Positions 15,539 through 26,493 are shown, counted from the first letter of the stretch. The stretch is DNA of 64,000 nucleotides from CAADGN01 sp035443945 (GCA_035443945.1 DAOMNQ010000005.1:1-64000), one strand, 5' to 3'. A program made the numbers and translations. The notes: generated by a model from the letters alone, not told the origin.

Positions 15539-16582
15539 TCACCCGCCGCTCTTCATCTTCTTCATCCGCTCGAGCGCCTCGGCCAACTGCTCCTTCATGT
15601 TCGCCGGCGCGAGGCTCACGGCCTTCTCCTGCACTTCGAGCGCCTTGTCCTGCTGTCCCGCGAACCAGAGCGCCCACGCGTAGGTGTCCAGGATCATCGC
15701 GTTCTCGTGCTTGGTCAGTTCGCTGGCGCGCTCCGCGATCTTCAGCCCCAGTTCCGCGTCGCGCGGCTCGGGGTTCGCGTCCGGGTCCACGATGAACCAC
15801 GCCAGCGAGTTGAGCATCTGGGCGTTGTCCCACGTCGGGCCGGCGATCAACTCCCTCGCCGCGCCGTACGCCTTGGCGGTGTCCCCCGAGCGGATCGCCG
15901 TCATGTACTCGCTGAACTTGACCTCCGTCCTCTTCTCATCGACGTACTTCTTCGCCGCGGCCGCGATGTCCCACTCGCCCGCGACGATCTCCTTCAGCGG
16001 CTCGTCCATCGTTATCGGGTGCCCGATCCATGCGATGAAACCCTTCTGGTCCACGATGAACGCGCTCGGGATGCCCTGCTGACCCGACGCCTCCATCCAC
16101 TCCTTCGCCATCCAGCCCGTGCGACGCGCGTCGGTGTCCGGGATCTTCTCCTCGATTGCCACCGTGTACTGCATCTTCTCGTCGCCGCCCTTGTCCGACA
16201 TGAAGGGCGCCACCTTCGTCGTGTCGTCCCAGATGTTCACGCCGATGATCCGCACGTCCTTCGACTTGTACTCCTTCTGGAGTTCCGACAGGTGCGGCAT
16301 CCCCGCGATGCACGGGCCGCACCACGTCGCCCAGAACTCGACGACGTACACCCGGCCCTTCTCGAAACTCGTCACCGGGTCGCCCTTCACCCACTCCGCG
16401 ATCTTCAACTCCGGCGCCTTATCCCCGACCTGCAGGTCCGCGATACGCTCGACCTTCACGCCCGGCGCGACCTCGCGCGCCTTCGCCGGCTGCGCCGTCT
16501 ACACGCCGCCCTCCTGCGCCATCGCCGGCATCCCGGCCGCCATCGCCAACGCAGCCGCCATCGCGACCATTCCACGTTTCAT
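15539..16582 (-). pseudogene. TlpA-like secreted thioredoxin, interrupted by an in-frame TAG
   Basis: Starting at ATG 16582 (AAGGAG 6 bases upstream) the reading frame gives a typical 23-residue signal peptide, then EGGV, then TAG at 16501-16499. The same frame continues as a complete TlpA/ResA-type protein: PAKAREVAPGVKVERIADL, the redox motif FWATWCGPC, GVNIWDD, GIPSAFIVDQKG, and a C-terminal helical (TPR-like) region. The remaining 306-residue ORF could start only at GTG 16459 and would be cytoplasmic, which is unlikely for a thiol oxidoreductase of this class. CAG (Gln) to TAG is the simplest explanation, as either a real nonsense mutation or a sequence error. Confidence 0.88.
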
Positions 16583-16642
16583 GACTCGCTCCTTGCGCCG
16601 ATGCCGAACTCGTCGGCCCGGCCCGGCTCCGCCGGATGCCTC

Positions 16643-16659
16643 GCGGGCGACACGCCCGC
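16643..16659. repeat. Intergenic hairpin GCGGGCG-ACA-CGCCCGC
   Basis: A perfect 7-bp stem with a three-base loop and no T-tract lies in the 220-base gap between sat and the tlpA-like gene. It belongs to the same structural class as the hairpins at 38613 and 46855. Confidence 0.6.
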
Positions 16660-16805
16660 ACGCCCCGGGAACCCCTGATACCGAAACGCTAGGCGCGGCG
16701 TTCCATCACCACCGCCCCGGACCCCAAACGCGCAGGGAACCCCCGGTCCGCGGGCCTCCGGGGCACGCGAACGCCATCCCACGCTCCGGCCTTCGCCCTT
16801 CGCCC

Positions 16806-17987
<1,182 letters not shown>

Positions 17988-18209
17988 CCTCAAACCTCCC
18001 GCCGCCGGAGACGCCTGCGGCCGCCCTGCCAGAGCGACCCGGAGCCACAAGGCCCCGAACACGCCCCGATCGTTCTCGATGGATAGCCCGGCCACCGACC
18101 GGGGCTGGAGCATAGGAACTCACTCGCGAACATCCAATCCCGCTCTGCACCCGCGATGCAATCCCAGTTCCGTCCATCCCTGCGCATCATCCATCACCAC
18201 CCGTCCGCC

Positions 18210-18707
18210 CTATCTGTCCCATCGGAACCCTCGCGCCTGCTCATGCCCCAACAGCCACTCCTTCCGCCACATCCCGCCGCCGTACCCCGTCAGCCGCCCG
18301 CCCGCGCCCACCACCCGATGGCACGGCACCACGATCGCCCACGGGTTTCGGCCGTTTGCCGCGCCCGCCGCCCGCGATGCCCCCTCGCGCCCGACCCGAC
18401 GCGCCACCTCGCCGTAGGTCTGTGTCCGCCCGAAGGGGATCGCCCGCACCACGTCCAGCACGCGCGCCTGGAAGGGCGTCCCCCACGGGGTGAGCATCAG
18501 GTCGAACTCGCGCAACTCGCCCGCGAAGTACGCGCGCAGTTGCGCGAGGGCGTCGCGCACCTCGCGCGATGAGCCGTCGGTCCGGGCGGCGTTCGCCGGC
18601 GCGCGCGCTGCGTCGCCATCCGCAAACGCCACGCGCCCGACCGCCCCCTCGCGCGCGACGACGACGATCGCGCCGATCGGGCTGTCCATCCACGCAGCGC
18701 ACTCCAT
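18210..18707 (-). CDS. ogt: Methylated-DNA--protein-cysteine methyltransferase
   Basis: This suicide repair protein removes alkyl groups from O6-alkylguanine onto its own cysteine. The 165-residue protein has the helix-turn-helix TPFQARVLDVVRAIPFGRTQTYGEVARR, the Asn hinge (GAANGRNP), and the active site VVPCHRVVG with conserved Cys, followed by GYGGGMWRKEWLL. The gene starts at ATG 18707, with AAGGAG 5 bases upstream. It sits alone between sat and the prenyltransferase gene, with a hairpin repeat just upstream. Confidence 0.93.
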   Translation of the reverse strand: MECAAWMDSPIGAIVVVAREGAVGRVAFADGDAARAPANAARTDGSSREVRDALAQLRAYFAGELREFDLMLTPWGTPFQARVLDVVRAIPFGRTQTYGEVARRVGREGASRAAGAANGRNPWAIVVPCHRVVGAGGRLTGYGGGMWRKEWLLGHEQARGFRWDR

Positions 18708-18735
18708 GCCCGCTCCTTCCGTTGGCGACCGCCGT

Positions 18736-18759
18736 GTACCCCGCCACTCCGTGGCGGCT
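18736..18759. repeat. GTACCCCGCCACTCCGTGGC intergenic repeat, copy B
   Basis: The 20-base core is identical to copy A at 14373 and again forms GCCAC-TCC-GTGGC. It lies just upstream of the methyltransferase gene start. Confidence 0.75.
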
Positions 18760-18807
18760 CCGTTGCCTTCCCTTCTTCCAACGCACAAGGACTTCCCGAA
18801 ATCCCCG

Positions 18808-19701
18808 TCACACGAGCAGGTCCGCGATCGCCGCCGCCGCCAGCACGATCCCGATCACGCCGTTGAGCGTGAAGAACGCCAGGTCCAGCCCCGCCAGCCC
18901 GCGCCGCACCAGCACCACGTGCTCCGCCACCAGCAGCCCGCCGACGAGCGCGACCGCCCCGCCGTACAGCACGCCCAGCCGCGCATCCGCAAGCCCCGCC
19001 GCCACGAGGCACGCGAGCGCGACCGCGTGCAGCCCACGCGCCGCCCACGCCGCCCGCCTCGCCCCCAGAGAGGCCGGGATCGAGTGCAGCCCGCGCTCCC
19101 GATCGAACGCCTCGTCCTGCAGCGCATAGATCACGTCGAACCCCGCCACCCACGCCAGCACCATCCCCGCAATCCACCAGAGAGCGGGCGTCTGCGCGAG
19201 CGAGCCGGGATTCACCGCGATCGCCGCCGCGATCGGCGACGCCGCCAGCGCGCCACCCAGAAACAGGTGGCACGCCGCCGTGAACCGCTTCGTGAACGAG
19301 TAGAACGCGATCCACGCCAGCACCGGAACCGCCAGCGCGACCGGCCACGGATTGCCGAACGCGAGGAACAGCGCCGCAAGCCCCACGAACGCGGCCGCCG
19401 ACAGCCCGGCCGCCACGCACGCCGCCCGCGTGCTCAGCCGGCCCGACGGCAGCGCACGCCCCCGCGTCCGTTCGTTCATCCCATCGATCCCCCGGTCCGC
19501 GATCCGATTGACCAGCATCGCCCACGTCCTCGCCGCCACCATGCACGCCACCACCAGCGACAACTTGAGCGCGAGCCTTCCGGGCCGCTCGCCCTGATCG
19601 CGTGCCAGGAACACCGCCAGCACGCCGAACGGCAGCGCGAACACCGAGTGCGCCAACTTGATGTCGGCGGCGATCACCCGGATGGTTGCGGCGGGCGGCA
19701 T
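18808..19701 (-). CDS. ubiA: UbiA-family prenyltransferase
   Basis: The 297-residue polytopic membrane protein transfers a prenyl chain onto an aromatic or bicyclic acceptor in quinone biosynthesis. The first Asp-rich motif is NRIADRGIDGMNERTRGR (about residues 66-83) and the second is YALQDEAFDRERGLHSIP. About eight hydrophobic segments are visible. In planctomycetes this branch commonly serves menaquinone synthesis (the futalosine pathway, MqnP), so the ubiA symbol only marks the family. ATG 19701 follows a leaderless-type TACGCT. A ubiX gene lies 30 kb away. Confidence 0.85.
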   Translation of the reverse strand: MPPAATIRVIAADIKLAHSVFALPFGVLAVFLARDQGERPGRLALKLSLVVACMVAARTWAMLVNRIADRGIDGMNERTRGRALPSGRLSTRAACVAAGLSAAAFVGLAALFLAFGNPWPVALAVPVLAWIAFYSFTKRFTAACHLFLGGALAASPIAAAIAVNPGSLAQTPALWWIAGMVLAWVAGFDVIYALQDEAFDRERGLHSIPASLGARRAAWAARGLHAVALACLVAAGLADARLGVLYGGAVALVGGLLVAEHVVLVRRGLAGLDLAFFTLNGVIGIVLAAAAIADLLV

Positions 19702-19707
19702 CCGCAC

Positions 19708-19713
19708 AGCGTA
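19708..19713 (-). promoter_or_regulatory. Leaderless-type -10 (TACGCT) for ubiA
   Basis: On the minus strand TACGCT ends 6 bases before ATG 19701. It has the same hexamer and spacing as the SpoIIE phosphatase promoter at 4444. Confidence 0.55.
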
Positions 19714-19736
19714 GGAGAAGTCCCGCACCAACGAAG

Positions 19737-19768
19737 AAAAAGGCCCCCGGGTTGAACGCCCGGAGGCC
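19737..19768 (-). terminator. Rho-independent terminator after the metalloprotease gene
   Basis: On the minus strand a 10-bp GGCCTCCGGG/CCCGGGGGCC stem (one mismatch) with a 7-base loop is followed by TTTTTC. It lies 36 bases after the metalloprotease stop and separates it from ubiA. Confidence 0.85.
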
Positions 19769-19803
19769 GATCGATCGCAAGCAGGGACACGTCGAGACGA
19801 CGA

Positions 19804-22080
19804 TCAGTCGCAGCCCGCCGTGTACGCGTTGAGGAACGCGAGCACGTCGAGCGAGTTGATCACCGTGTCGCCGTTGAAGTCGGCGCTCGGGTCGCCGGCG
19901 GTGTATGCGTTGAGGAACGCGAGCACGTCCAGAGAGTTCACGACCGTGTCGCCGTTGAAGTCGGCGGGGCAGTCGTCGTCCGGCGGCGTCAGGGCCGGCC
20001 CGACGAAGAGGTTGTCAACGTACCAGGCGTCCGAGGCGTCCGCCCCGAGGGCGCGGAAGCGGATGGCGAAGTTGTCGTGGTACGCGCCGAAGTAACTGAG
20101 CGGAGCCTGGAAGAACGTGAACGAGTTCTGGTCCGTCCCGTTGGAGGTGAAGGTCCCGAGCGTGATCCAGGCCTGGAAGAGGTCGCGGTACTCGAGGACG
20201 AGTTGCTTGCCGTTCTCGACGCCGCGGTGCTGCACGTAGCAACTGACGTGGGTCGTCGCGGGTGCGGTGGCGAGAAGCCAGTGGTGGGTCTCCGCGCTGC
20301 CGGTTCCGGTGATCTTCATGGAGTAAGGTCCGGAGGGCGGGTTGACGCCGTCGGTGGAGGCGGAAGAGTCGGAGAGTGTCTTCCAGACGTAGTTTCGGAT
20401 GGAGGCGCCGGGGAACGATTCGAGGAACGGCGCCTCCAGACCCCGGAACTCACCGAGGTACATGTCGTCGACGTACCAGTCATCGGTCACGTCCGCGCCC
20501 TGCGAGGAGATGCGGACTCGGAACGTCTCGTGCCACCCGAGCACCGGGATCGGCGTGATGCTCCACGAGTAGTAGTCGCGGTCCTCGCCGTCGGAGGTGA
20601 AGACGACGAGGTCGGTCCAGTTCTGGAAGAAGTCCCGGTACTGAACCCGCAGCGTCTTGCCCGACTCCACGCCCCGGTGCTGCGCGAAAACCGTGAAGTA
20701 CGGCTGGTCCGACGCGACCGACATGTTGATGTCCTTCGTCTCGGCCGTGTCCGTCGAGTCGAGATTCAGCGAGTACGGCGCGGACGGCTCGTTCACCCCG
20801 TCAGCGTTCACCACGCCCGTCGTCGAGTCCCACAGGTTCGCGTCCAGCGTCGTGGACGGGAACTGCTCCAGGATCGGAGGCGCCGGGTTCGAGCCTTGGC
20901 CGTCGTCCAGGCACGAACGGCTCTGCGCGTACGGCACGATCTTGTTGATCGACGCCGCCCCGAACCTCGGCGGGTTCCCAAGCCCGTTGCAGCCGCCGAG
21001 ACCCGAGCACATGACGTGGCACGGCGGCGAGGAATCGCAGTGCGGCGCGCTGAAGTTGTGCCCGATCTCGTGCGCGGTGAGGGCGATCCGGCTGTTCATG
21101 TTGCTGGTGAAACGCGACTGCGACAGCCCATAGCCCTGCGACTTGTTGCAGATCACGCTCAGGTACGCGATCCCGATCACGCTCCCGTCGAGGTTCCGGC
21201 CGGTGAAGAGGTGGGCGACGTCGCGGTGCACGTTCCCCGCGTTCGAGTTCCACCAGCTCTGGAACTGCGAGAGCAGCGAGGAGGGGTTGTTGGTCGTGTA
21301 GGGGTTGGAGCCTGACGTGGTTCGGATGATGTAGTGCGTGATCTGATAGGTCACGCCCAGGTACGTCTCGTACGACAGCGCCACACCCGCCATCACGTTG
21401 TTGATGTCGTTGATCGTGTTCTGCTCGTTGCTCCCGTTCTGCTGGAAGAACTGGTAATCGCCGTCCACCGCGATCTCGCAGACGAGGAACTGCCTCGTCC
21501 CCCCGTTCCCGTCTGCTGGAACGTTGACGACCCCGCCCTGCCCGGTCGGGATCGCCCCGCCGCACTGGTACAGACCGAGGTCCAGCACGTCCGCGGCGTC
21601 GTAGACGACGTGCAGCGCACGATCCGCGCCGGGGACCACTTCCCGCAGAGGCTGCACGTGCCATGCCGCGTCGGTCGCCAGGTCGATGATCGTGAGCGTA
21701 AGCCCGTTGTCCAGGAGCGAACCGGCCGCCGCAAGACTCGGACCGTTCGCGTCGTAGCCTCGGTAGGTGCGCGACTCGGGCATGTCGATGTCCTTCAGCG
21801 CTCCCGATCCGTCGTCGATCTGCACCCTCGCGTTCGGCGCGGCGAAGGACCACGGGTCCAGCACCAGCGTGCGCACCTCGCCGCCGAGCTTCAGCGTCAC
21901 ACTGAACGACTCGCCCGATGCCTCCGGGATCACCAGCGACTGCACCGTGAAGTCCAGCAGGCCGAGGTCGTCGCCGACCGATGGCGCAGGCGGCTGCGCA
22001 GGTTCAACCTGAGCGACCGCGGGCGCGGCCGCAAGCAGCAACGCCGCGACCACAGAGCGAGGGGCGAATCGGAACCGCAT
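19804..22080 (-). CDS. Secreted zinc metalloprotease with C-terminal GC-type dockerin
   Basis: The 758-residue protein has a signal peptide (residues 1-23), a reprolysin/M12-like catalytic domain with the zinc site HEIGHNFSAPHCD (about residues 337-349), two repeated jelly-roll modules (each with QHRGVE/GKxLxxxYRDxFQxW and DxWYVDxxxxG) at about residues 400-690, and two near-identical ADFNGDTVVNSLDVLAFLN calcium loops ending in Gly-Cys-Asp. That C-terminus is the GC-type dockerin of Planctomycetes, thought to act in surface anchoring or sorting; no cohesin is seen here. GAAGGAGGT lies 7 bases before ATG 22080. A terminator follows the gene. Confidence 0.9.
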   Translation of the reverse strand: MRFRFAPRSVVAALLLAAAPAVAQVEPAQPPAPSVGDDLGLLDFTVQSLVIPEASGESFSVTLKLGGEVRTLVLDPWSFAAPNARVQIDDGSGALKDIDMPESRTYRGYDANGPSLAAAGSLLDNGLTLTIIDLATDAAWHVQPLREVVPGADRALHVVYDAADVLDLGLYQCGGAIPTGQGGVVNVPADGNGGTRQFLVCEIAVDGDYQFFQQNGSNEQNTINDINNVMAGVALSYETYLGVTYQITHYIIRTTSGSNPYTTNNPSSLLSQFQSWWNSNAGNVHRDVAHLFTGRNLDGSVIGIAYLSVICNKSQGYGLSQSRFTSNMNSRIALTAHEIGHNFSAPHCDSSPPCHVMCSGLGGCNGLGNPPRFGAASINKIVPYAQSRSCLDDGQGSNPAPPILEQFPSTTLDANLWDSTTGVVNADGVNEPSAPYSLNLDSTDTAETKDINMSVASDQPYFTVFAQHRGVESGKTLRVQYRDFFQNWTDLVVFTSDGEDRDYYSWSITPIPVLGWHETFRVRISSQGADVTDDWYVDDMYLGEFRGLEAPFLESFPGASIRNYVWKTLSDSSASTDGVNPPSGPYSMKITGTGSAETHHWLLATAPATTHVSCYVQHRGVENGKQLVLEYRDLFQAWITLGTFTSNGTDQNSFTFFQAPLSYFGAYHDNFAIRFRALGADASDAWYVDNLFVGPALTPPDDDCPADFNGDTVVNSLDVLAFLNAYTAGDPSADFNGDTVINSLDVLAFLNAYTAGCD

Positions 22081-22436
22081 GACACCGACCTCCTTCTTCG
22101 ATCCGGACTTCCGTGCTACGACGGGCCGGACATGACACAGGCGCACCAAAGCAGCCCGCATGGAATACCGAACAGACACGATGCAAACGCGCACCGGCGC
22201 GCCAAGGTCCCCCTCATGTTTACACCCCCCTCGCCCCGGATGCCAGCACTTCACACGCGAAAGCAGGAGAACCCTCCTCTCGACCGCGTGAGCGGACCAT
22301 GCAGGCGATACCGCGGCGGCGGCGTGTCGTGCTTCTGTACGGTTGCCAACCACGATCGGGTCCATTCCGTACCCCCGGTCGAGGGGCAATTGGGGAAGAT
22401 GCCGGTTTGTGTTGTGTAAGGGATGCCGTCCTCGGC
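22081..22436. other. Intergenic region, no gene seen
   Basis: This is the divergent gap between the metalloprotease and the AAA ATPase genes. Apart from the metalloprotease ribosome binding site and the ATPase -10 at its right end, I see no ORF, repeat or RNA structure. Confidence 0.5.
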
Positions 22437-22442
22437 TATGCT
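22437..22442 (+). promoter_or_regulatory. Leaderless-type -10 (TATGCT) for the AAA ATPase
   Basis: TATGCT ends 8 bases before ATG 22451, with no Shine-Dalgarno. Confidence 0.5.
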
Positions 22443-22450
22443 CGCCCTTC

Positions 22451-23944
22451 ATGGCCGTCTCCGACCTCGATCGGCTCGAGCACCACCTGCGGGCACGCCA
22501 CCCGTGCGTCACCATCGTCACCAACGAGGAGTCGGAGGCCCTCCACCTCGTCGTCGCCGCATCCCTCACCCTCGACCGGCCGCTCTGGCGATGGACGGTC
22601 CTCGACGGCCTGACCGACGGCCGAATCTCCGGCGCCAAGCCCGAGCCTGACACCGAACACCCCGCTGCCGCGCTCTTCCACCTCGCCGGGCAGCGCGGCC
22701 CGCTCACCGTCGTCACCCTCGATCTCGCCGACCACCTCGAAGACGCACGCACCCTTCGCGCCCTGCGAGCGCTCCTCGCCTGCATGGAACGCGACGGCGG
22801 CACCCTCGTCATGATCGACCACCTCGACCGCCTCCCCGGCGCGATCGAAGCCTCCGCCACGCGCTTTGATCTCTCTCTCCCCGACGAGGCCGAACTCGAA
22901 CGCATCATCCGCCGTGTCGTCCGCGAAGAGCACAGGGAACGGCCGATCGAGATCGACCTGAGCAAGCGCGCGCTCCGCGCCATCGTCCGGAACCTCCGCG
23001 GCCTCACACGCCGACAGGCCGCCTTCGTCCTCAGAGATGTCGTCATCGAAGACCGCAAACTCAACGAGGACGACCTCAACGGCGTCATCGCTCGCAAACG
23101 ACAACTCCTCTCCTCCGGCGGCGGGCTTGAGTACGTCGAAGCCCCCACCGACATGAACCAGATCGGCGGCCTGAGCGTGCTCAAACGATGGCTCTCGGAG
23201 CGGAGCATCGCGTTCGAGGAGGACGCGCCCTCCCACGGCCTCACGCCCCCGCGCGGCGTCCTCCTCCTCGGCGTCCAGGGCGCGGGCAAGAGCCTCTCCG
23301 CAAAGGCCATCGCAACCGCATGGCGGCAGCCCCTCTTCCGCATGGACCCCAGCGCCCTCTATGACCGCTACATCGGCGAGAGCGAGCGACGCCTCCGCGA
23401 CGCACTCAGGCAGGCCGAGGCCATGAGCCCCATGGTCCTCTGGATCGACGAGATCGAGAAGGGCTTCGCCGGCGCGGCCTCTACCTCCACCGACGGCGGA
23501 CTCAGCCGACGGATGTTCGGCACACTCCTCACCTGGATGCAGGACCACCGCGCCCCCGTCTTCCTCGTCGCCACCGCCAACGACGTCGAGGCCCTCCCCC
23601 CCGAACTCCTCCGGAAGGGACGATTCGACGAGATCTTCTTCGTCGACCTGCCGGGCACGCCCGCGCGCCGCATGATCTTCGAAATCCACCTGAAGAAGCG
23701 CGGACGCGATCCGTCGGCCTTCGATCTCGACGCTCTGGCCGGCGCGAGCGAGGGATTCTCGGGCGCGGAGATCGAGCAGGCCGTCATCTCCGCCGTTACG
23801 AGCACGCACGCTCGCAAGAAGAGCCTCGATACCGGGGCGCTCCTCGCCGCCGTTCGGACCTCGCCACCCCTGTCCGTGACCATGCGCGAAAAGGTCGAAG
23901 CCCTCCGCCGATGGGCGAAGGGCCGGTGCGTCGAGGCCGGCTGA
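22451..23944 (+). CDS. Ycf46-like AAA+ ATPase
   Basis: The 497-residue protein has an N-terminal inactive or auxiliary domain (TIVTNEESEALHLV...) typical of the Ycf46 group, then one AAA+ module: Walker A GVQGAGKS (about residues 277-284), Walker B MVLWIDEIEKG (about 333-343), sensor 1 VFLVATANDV and an arginine finger in PELLRKGRFDEIFF. Ycf46-type proteins occur in cyanobacteria and Planctomycetes; a link to carbon regulation is known in cyanobacteria, but the substrate here is unknown. The gene stands alone, with a leaderless-type promoter. Confidence 0.88.
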   Translation: MAVSDLDRLEHHLRARHPCVTIVTNEESEALHLVVAASLTLDRPLWRWTVLDGLTDGRISGAKPEPDTEHPAAALFHLAGQRGPLTVVTLDLADHLEDARTLRALRALLACMERDGGTLVMIDHLDRLPGAIEASATRFDLSLPDEAELERIIRRVVREEHRERPIEIDLSKRALRAIVRNLRGLTRRQAAFVLRDVVIEDRKLNEDDLNGVIARKRQLLSSGGGLEYVEAPTDMNQIGGLSVLKRWLSERSIAFEEDAPSHGLTPPRGVLLLGVQGAGKSLSAKAIATAWRQPLFRMDPSALYDRYIGESERRLRDALRQAEAMSPMVLWIDEIEKGFAGAASTSTDGGLSRRMFGTLLTWMQDHRAPVFLVATANDVEALPPELLRKGRFDEIFFVDLPGTPARRMIFEIHLKKRGRDPSAFDLDALAGASEGFSGAEIEQAVISAVTSTHARKKSLDTGALLAAVRTSPPLSVTMREKVEALRRWAKGRCVEAG

Positions 23945-23996
23945 ACCGGGTGACCAAGCCCGCAACACTCCGAGCACGCAAGGCCCGCAAGAAGCC

Positions 23997-26363
23997 TCAG
24001 TTCCCGGCCCAGGCGTTGAGGAAGATGAAGGCGTCGCGGGAGTCGACGGTGGTGTCTCCGTTGAGGTCCGCCTCCGGGTCCTTCGCCGCGTAGTCGGAGA
24101 GGAAGTCGAGCAGGTCGCGCGTGTCCACGACGCCGTCCCCGTTCCAGTCCGCGATCGTCGGAACGATCCGCAGTTCCGGGCGCGGCATCACGATCACCGG
24201 GCGCGTACCTTGCCCGTCGTCCAGAAGCACGAGATAGCGATCGACGCCGCGCGAACCCGGCGGCGCATCACCGGTCGCCAGGTGTACCGTGTATGTGCCG
24301 TTCCCGTTGTCCGTGGCCGCGCTCGCCGTCGCGATCCCGGCCGAGTCGGGCGCGTGCTCGACAACGACCGCAAGCCCCGGATCGACGGGGGCGTCCATCC
24401 AGTCGCGCACGTCGATGGTCATCGAGGCCGTCGATCCGAGGGGAAGTCGATCCGTGCTCAACGAAGCGGCCGACCGCACCGCATCCGGCCTGCCCAGCAG
24501 GCCGGTCCGCCACGCGTCGTAGGTGTCCTGGAGTTGCGCGACGGGGTCCGGGCTTTGCGCGGACTGGAACGCCACGTTGAACTCCATGTGGTAGTCCGAA
24601 GTGGCGCAGCCCGCGCCGTTGGCAAAGAGGCCCGTCGCGTGCCGAGGGTCCGCGCCGTTCACGACCGTGATCCCGTTCGCGCTGGCGGAGTTCACGGCCA
24701 GGTCGAGCCGCCCGTCCTGGTTGAAGTCGTGCACGGCGATCCGGTTCGGACTCCTGACTTCGAGGTATGTCCGCTCCTTGACGGGCGGCGCGCCTTCGAC
24801 GCCAAGATAGACCGTGAACGAGGACGTTTGTGAGTCGGTCACGATGAGGTCGTTCACGCCGTCGCCGTCGAGGTCGGCCATGGCCACGGCGGTGGGTCGC
24901 GTGGGGTTGGCGAGGTCCGTCCGATCGAACCCGCCGGGCCTGTTGAAGAGGATCGTCGCCGTCCCGTCGTTGAAGTTTGCCGTCGCGATGTCGGGCCTGC
25001 CGTCGTTGTCGAGGTCGCCCGCGGCGATCGCGAACGGACGATCGCCCACGGGGATGTCGTGGGCGATCGTGAACGCGCCGGCGCCGTTGTTGATGAGCAC
25101 GACGACGCGGTCACCGGTCTCGTCGGCGACGGCGAGGTCCGGGTGCCCGTCGAGGTTGAAGTCGGCGGCGACGATCGAGGTCGGCAGGCCGCCGACGGTA
25201 ATGGAGGTCGCGGGGCCGAGCGATCCGCCCGTGTTGAGGAGAATCTTGACCGAAGAGTCGGTGGACGAGACGAGCGCGGCGTCGTCGCCGTTCGTGCCGT
25301 CCAGGTCCGCCGCGATGATGTCCTGCGGCGAGCCGCCCACCGTGACGGGTGTTCCGGGGATGAAGAACCCGTTGCCGAGGTTGAGCAGGACGCTCACCCT
25401 CCCGAGGGAGGCGTCCGCGGTGATGATGTCGGGATGGGGATCGTTGTTGATGCGAGCGACGGCCGCGGCGCGTGCCCCGCCGCCGACGTTGTAAACGTGG
25501 GGCTGCGGGTCGAACATCGCGTACTGCGTGCCGTTGCTGATGTTGAAGTGGACGGAGACGCGCCCCTGCTGGGAGTTCGCCACGACGACGTCCGTTCGCC
25601 CGTCACCGTCCATGTCGCCCAGCGAGACGGTGCGCGGCTGGCTGGAGGCGCGGTACATCCCGTTGCAGCCGAAGCCGTCGCCGTCGCGCGCGATGAGCAT
25701 GTAGGCGATGTGAGCGGACTTTCCGGTCTCGGGATCCCAACCGTCGGGGGGCGAGCCGCAGCCGTCCGCGGGGGTGCCGCAGTTGCACCGGCCGTCGCCG
25801 CCCCAGATGCGGGCCTCCTGCATGCCGATCATCATGGCTTCGGCGAGGTCCGCGCCGTTGAGCAGGGCGCTCTCGATGGCGACGACGCACTGCGAGACGA
25901 CCGGCTCGCCCGCGAGCACGTTGCCCTGCACCGCGTACACCACGTCGCCGACGCGCCCAGTCTGCCCGCCCGCCCACGAACCCGCGCCCGAGCCGGTGAA
26001 CGTGGTCGCGTTCCCGTGCACGTCGGCCAGGCCGTACTGCCGCGTGTGGTGCGTGGGATCGAACCCCGCGAGCAGCGCGATGATCTCGTCGGTCGGCACG
26101 CCCTCCAGCAGCCGGTCGCGGATGAACGTTCGGTTGAACCCGCCCTGATCCACGAACGACTGGGCCGTCGCGCCGCCGAGGCGCGGGATGAGAACGGGCG
26201 TGCCCGCCTGCAGGTCGAAGTTGGTGAGGCAGGTGGCCGAGCCGAGCGCGACCTCGCCGGTGCGGGTGTCGATGAGGACGATCGACCAGGTGGCGCCGGC
26301 GACGCCGTGGGCGAGCGCGAGGGCGAGTGCAGCGAGTGGCGCGCGAACGATGGTCCGGGGCAT
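23997..26363 (-). CDS. Secreted DUF1028 + FG-GAP/VCBS repeats + dockerin protein
   Basis: The 788-residue protein has a signal peptide (about 1-23), then a DUF1028 Ntn-hydrolase-like domain beginning ATWSIVLIDTRTGEVALGSATC (about residues 24-230). DUF1028 proteins normally start at such a Ser/Thr/Cys after processing. Next come at least six FG-GAP/VCBS propeller blades with calcium motifs such as GDMDGDGRTDVVVAN and DLDNDGRPDIATAN (about 245-600), an Ig-like domain (about 640-710), and a C-terminal dockerin pair (DWNGDGVVDTRDLLDFL and DLNGDTTVDSRDAFIFLN). The architecture indicates an exported, calcium-binding enzyme. AAGGA lies 7 bases before ATG 26363. Confidence 0.88.
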   Translation of the reverse strand: MPRTIVRAPLAALALALAHGVAGATWSIVLIDTRTGEVALGSATCLTNFDLQAGTPVLIPRLGGATAQSFVDQGGFNRTFIRDRLLEGVPTDEIIALLAGFDPTHHTRQYGLADVHGNATTFTGSGAGSWAGGQTGRVGDVVYAVQGNVLAGEPVVSQCVVAIESALLNGADLAEAMMIGMQEARIWGGDGRCNCGTPADGCGSPPDGWDPETGKSAHIAYMLIARDGDGFGCNGMYRASSQPRTVSLGDMDGDGRTDVVVANSQQGRVSVHFNISNGTQYAMFDPQPHVYNVGGGARAAAVARINNDPHPDIITADASLGRVSVLLNLGNGFFIPGTPVTVGGSPQDIIAADLDGTNGDDAALVSSTDSSVKILLNTGGSLGPATSITVGGLPTSIVAADFNLDGHPDLAVADETGDRVVVLINNGAGAFTIAHDIPVGDRPFAIAAGDLDNDGRPDIATANFNDGTATILFNRPGGFDRTDLANPTRPTAVAMADLDGDGVNDLIVTDSQTSSFTVYLGVEGAPPVKERTYLEVRSPNRIAVHDFNQDGRLDLAVNSASANGITVVNGADPRHATGLFANGAGCATSDYHMEFNVAFQSAQSPDPVAQLQDTYDAWRTGLLGRPDAVRSAASLSTDRLPLGSTASMTIDVRDWMDAPVDPGLAVVVEHAPDSAGIATASAATDNGNGTYTVHLATGDAPPGSRGVDRYLVLLDDGQGTRPVIVMPRPELRIVPTIADWNGDGVVDTRDLLDFLSDYAAKDPEADLNGDTTVDSRDAFIFLNAWAGN

Positions 26364-26493
26364 GGTCTGATCCTTCGGGTGCGGGCAGGGTCGTCCGGAT
26401 CATCGGACGCCCGGCGCCCAGCGTACAGGAACAGGCCCCCGCCGCGAAGCGAGACGACGAAAAACGGGGCCTCTCGACGGCGGCTCTGGGCGT

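Noticed and set aside
16499..16501. TAG as a recoded codon (pyrrolysine or suppressor)
   Set aside because: Other genes in the window end in TAG normally, no pyl genes are seen and the position is a linker. A point error or mutation is simpler.
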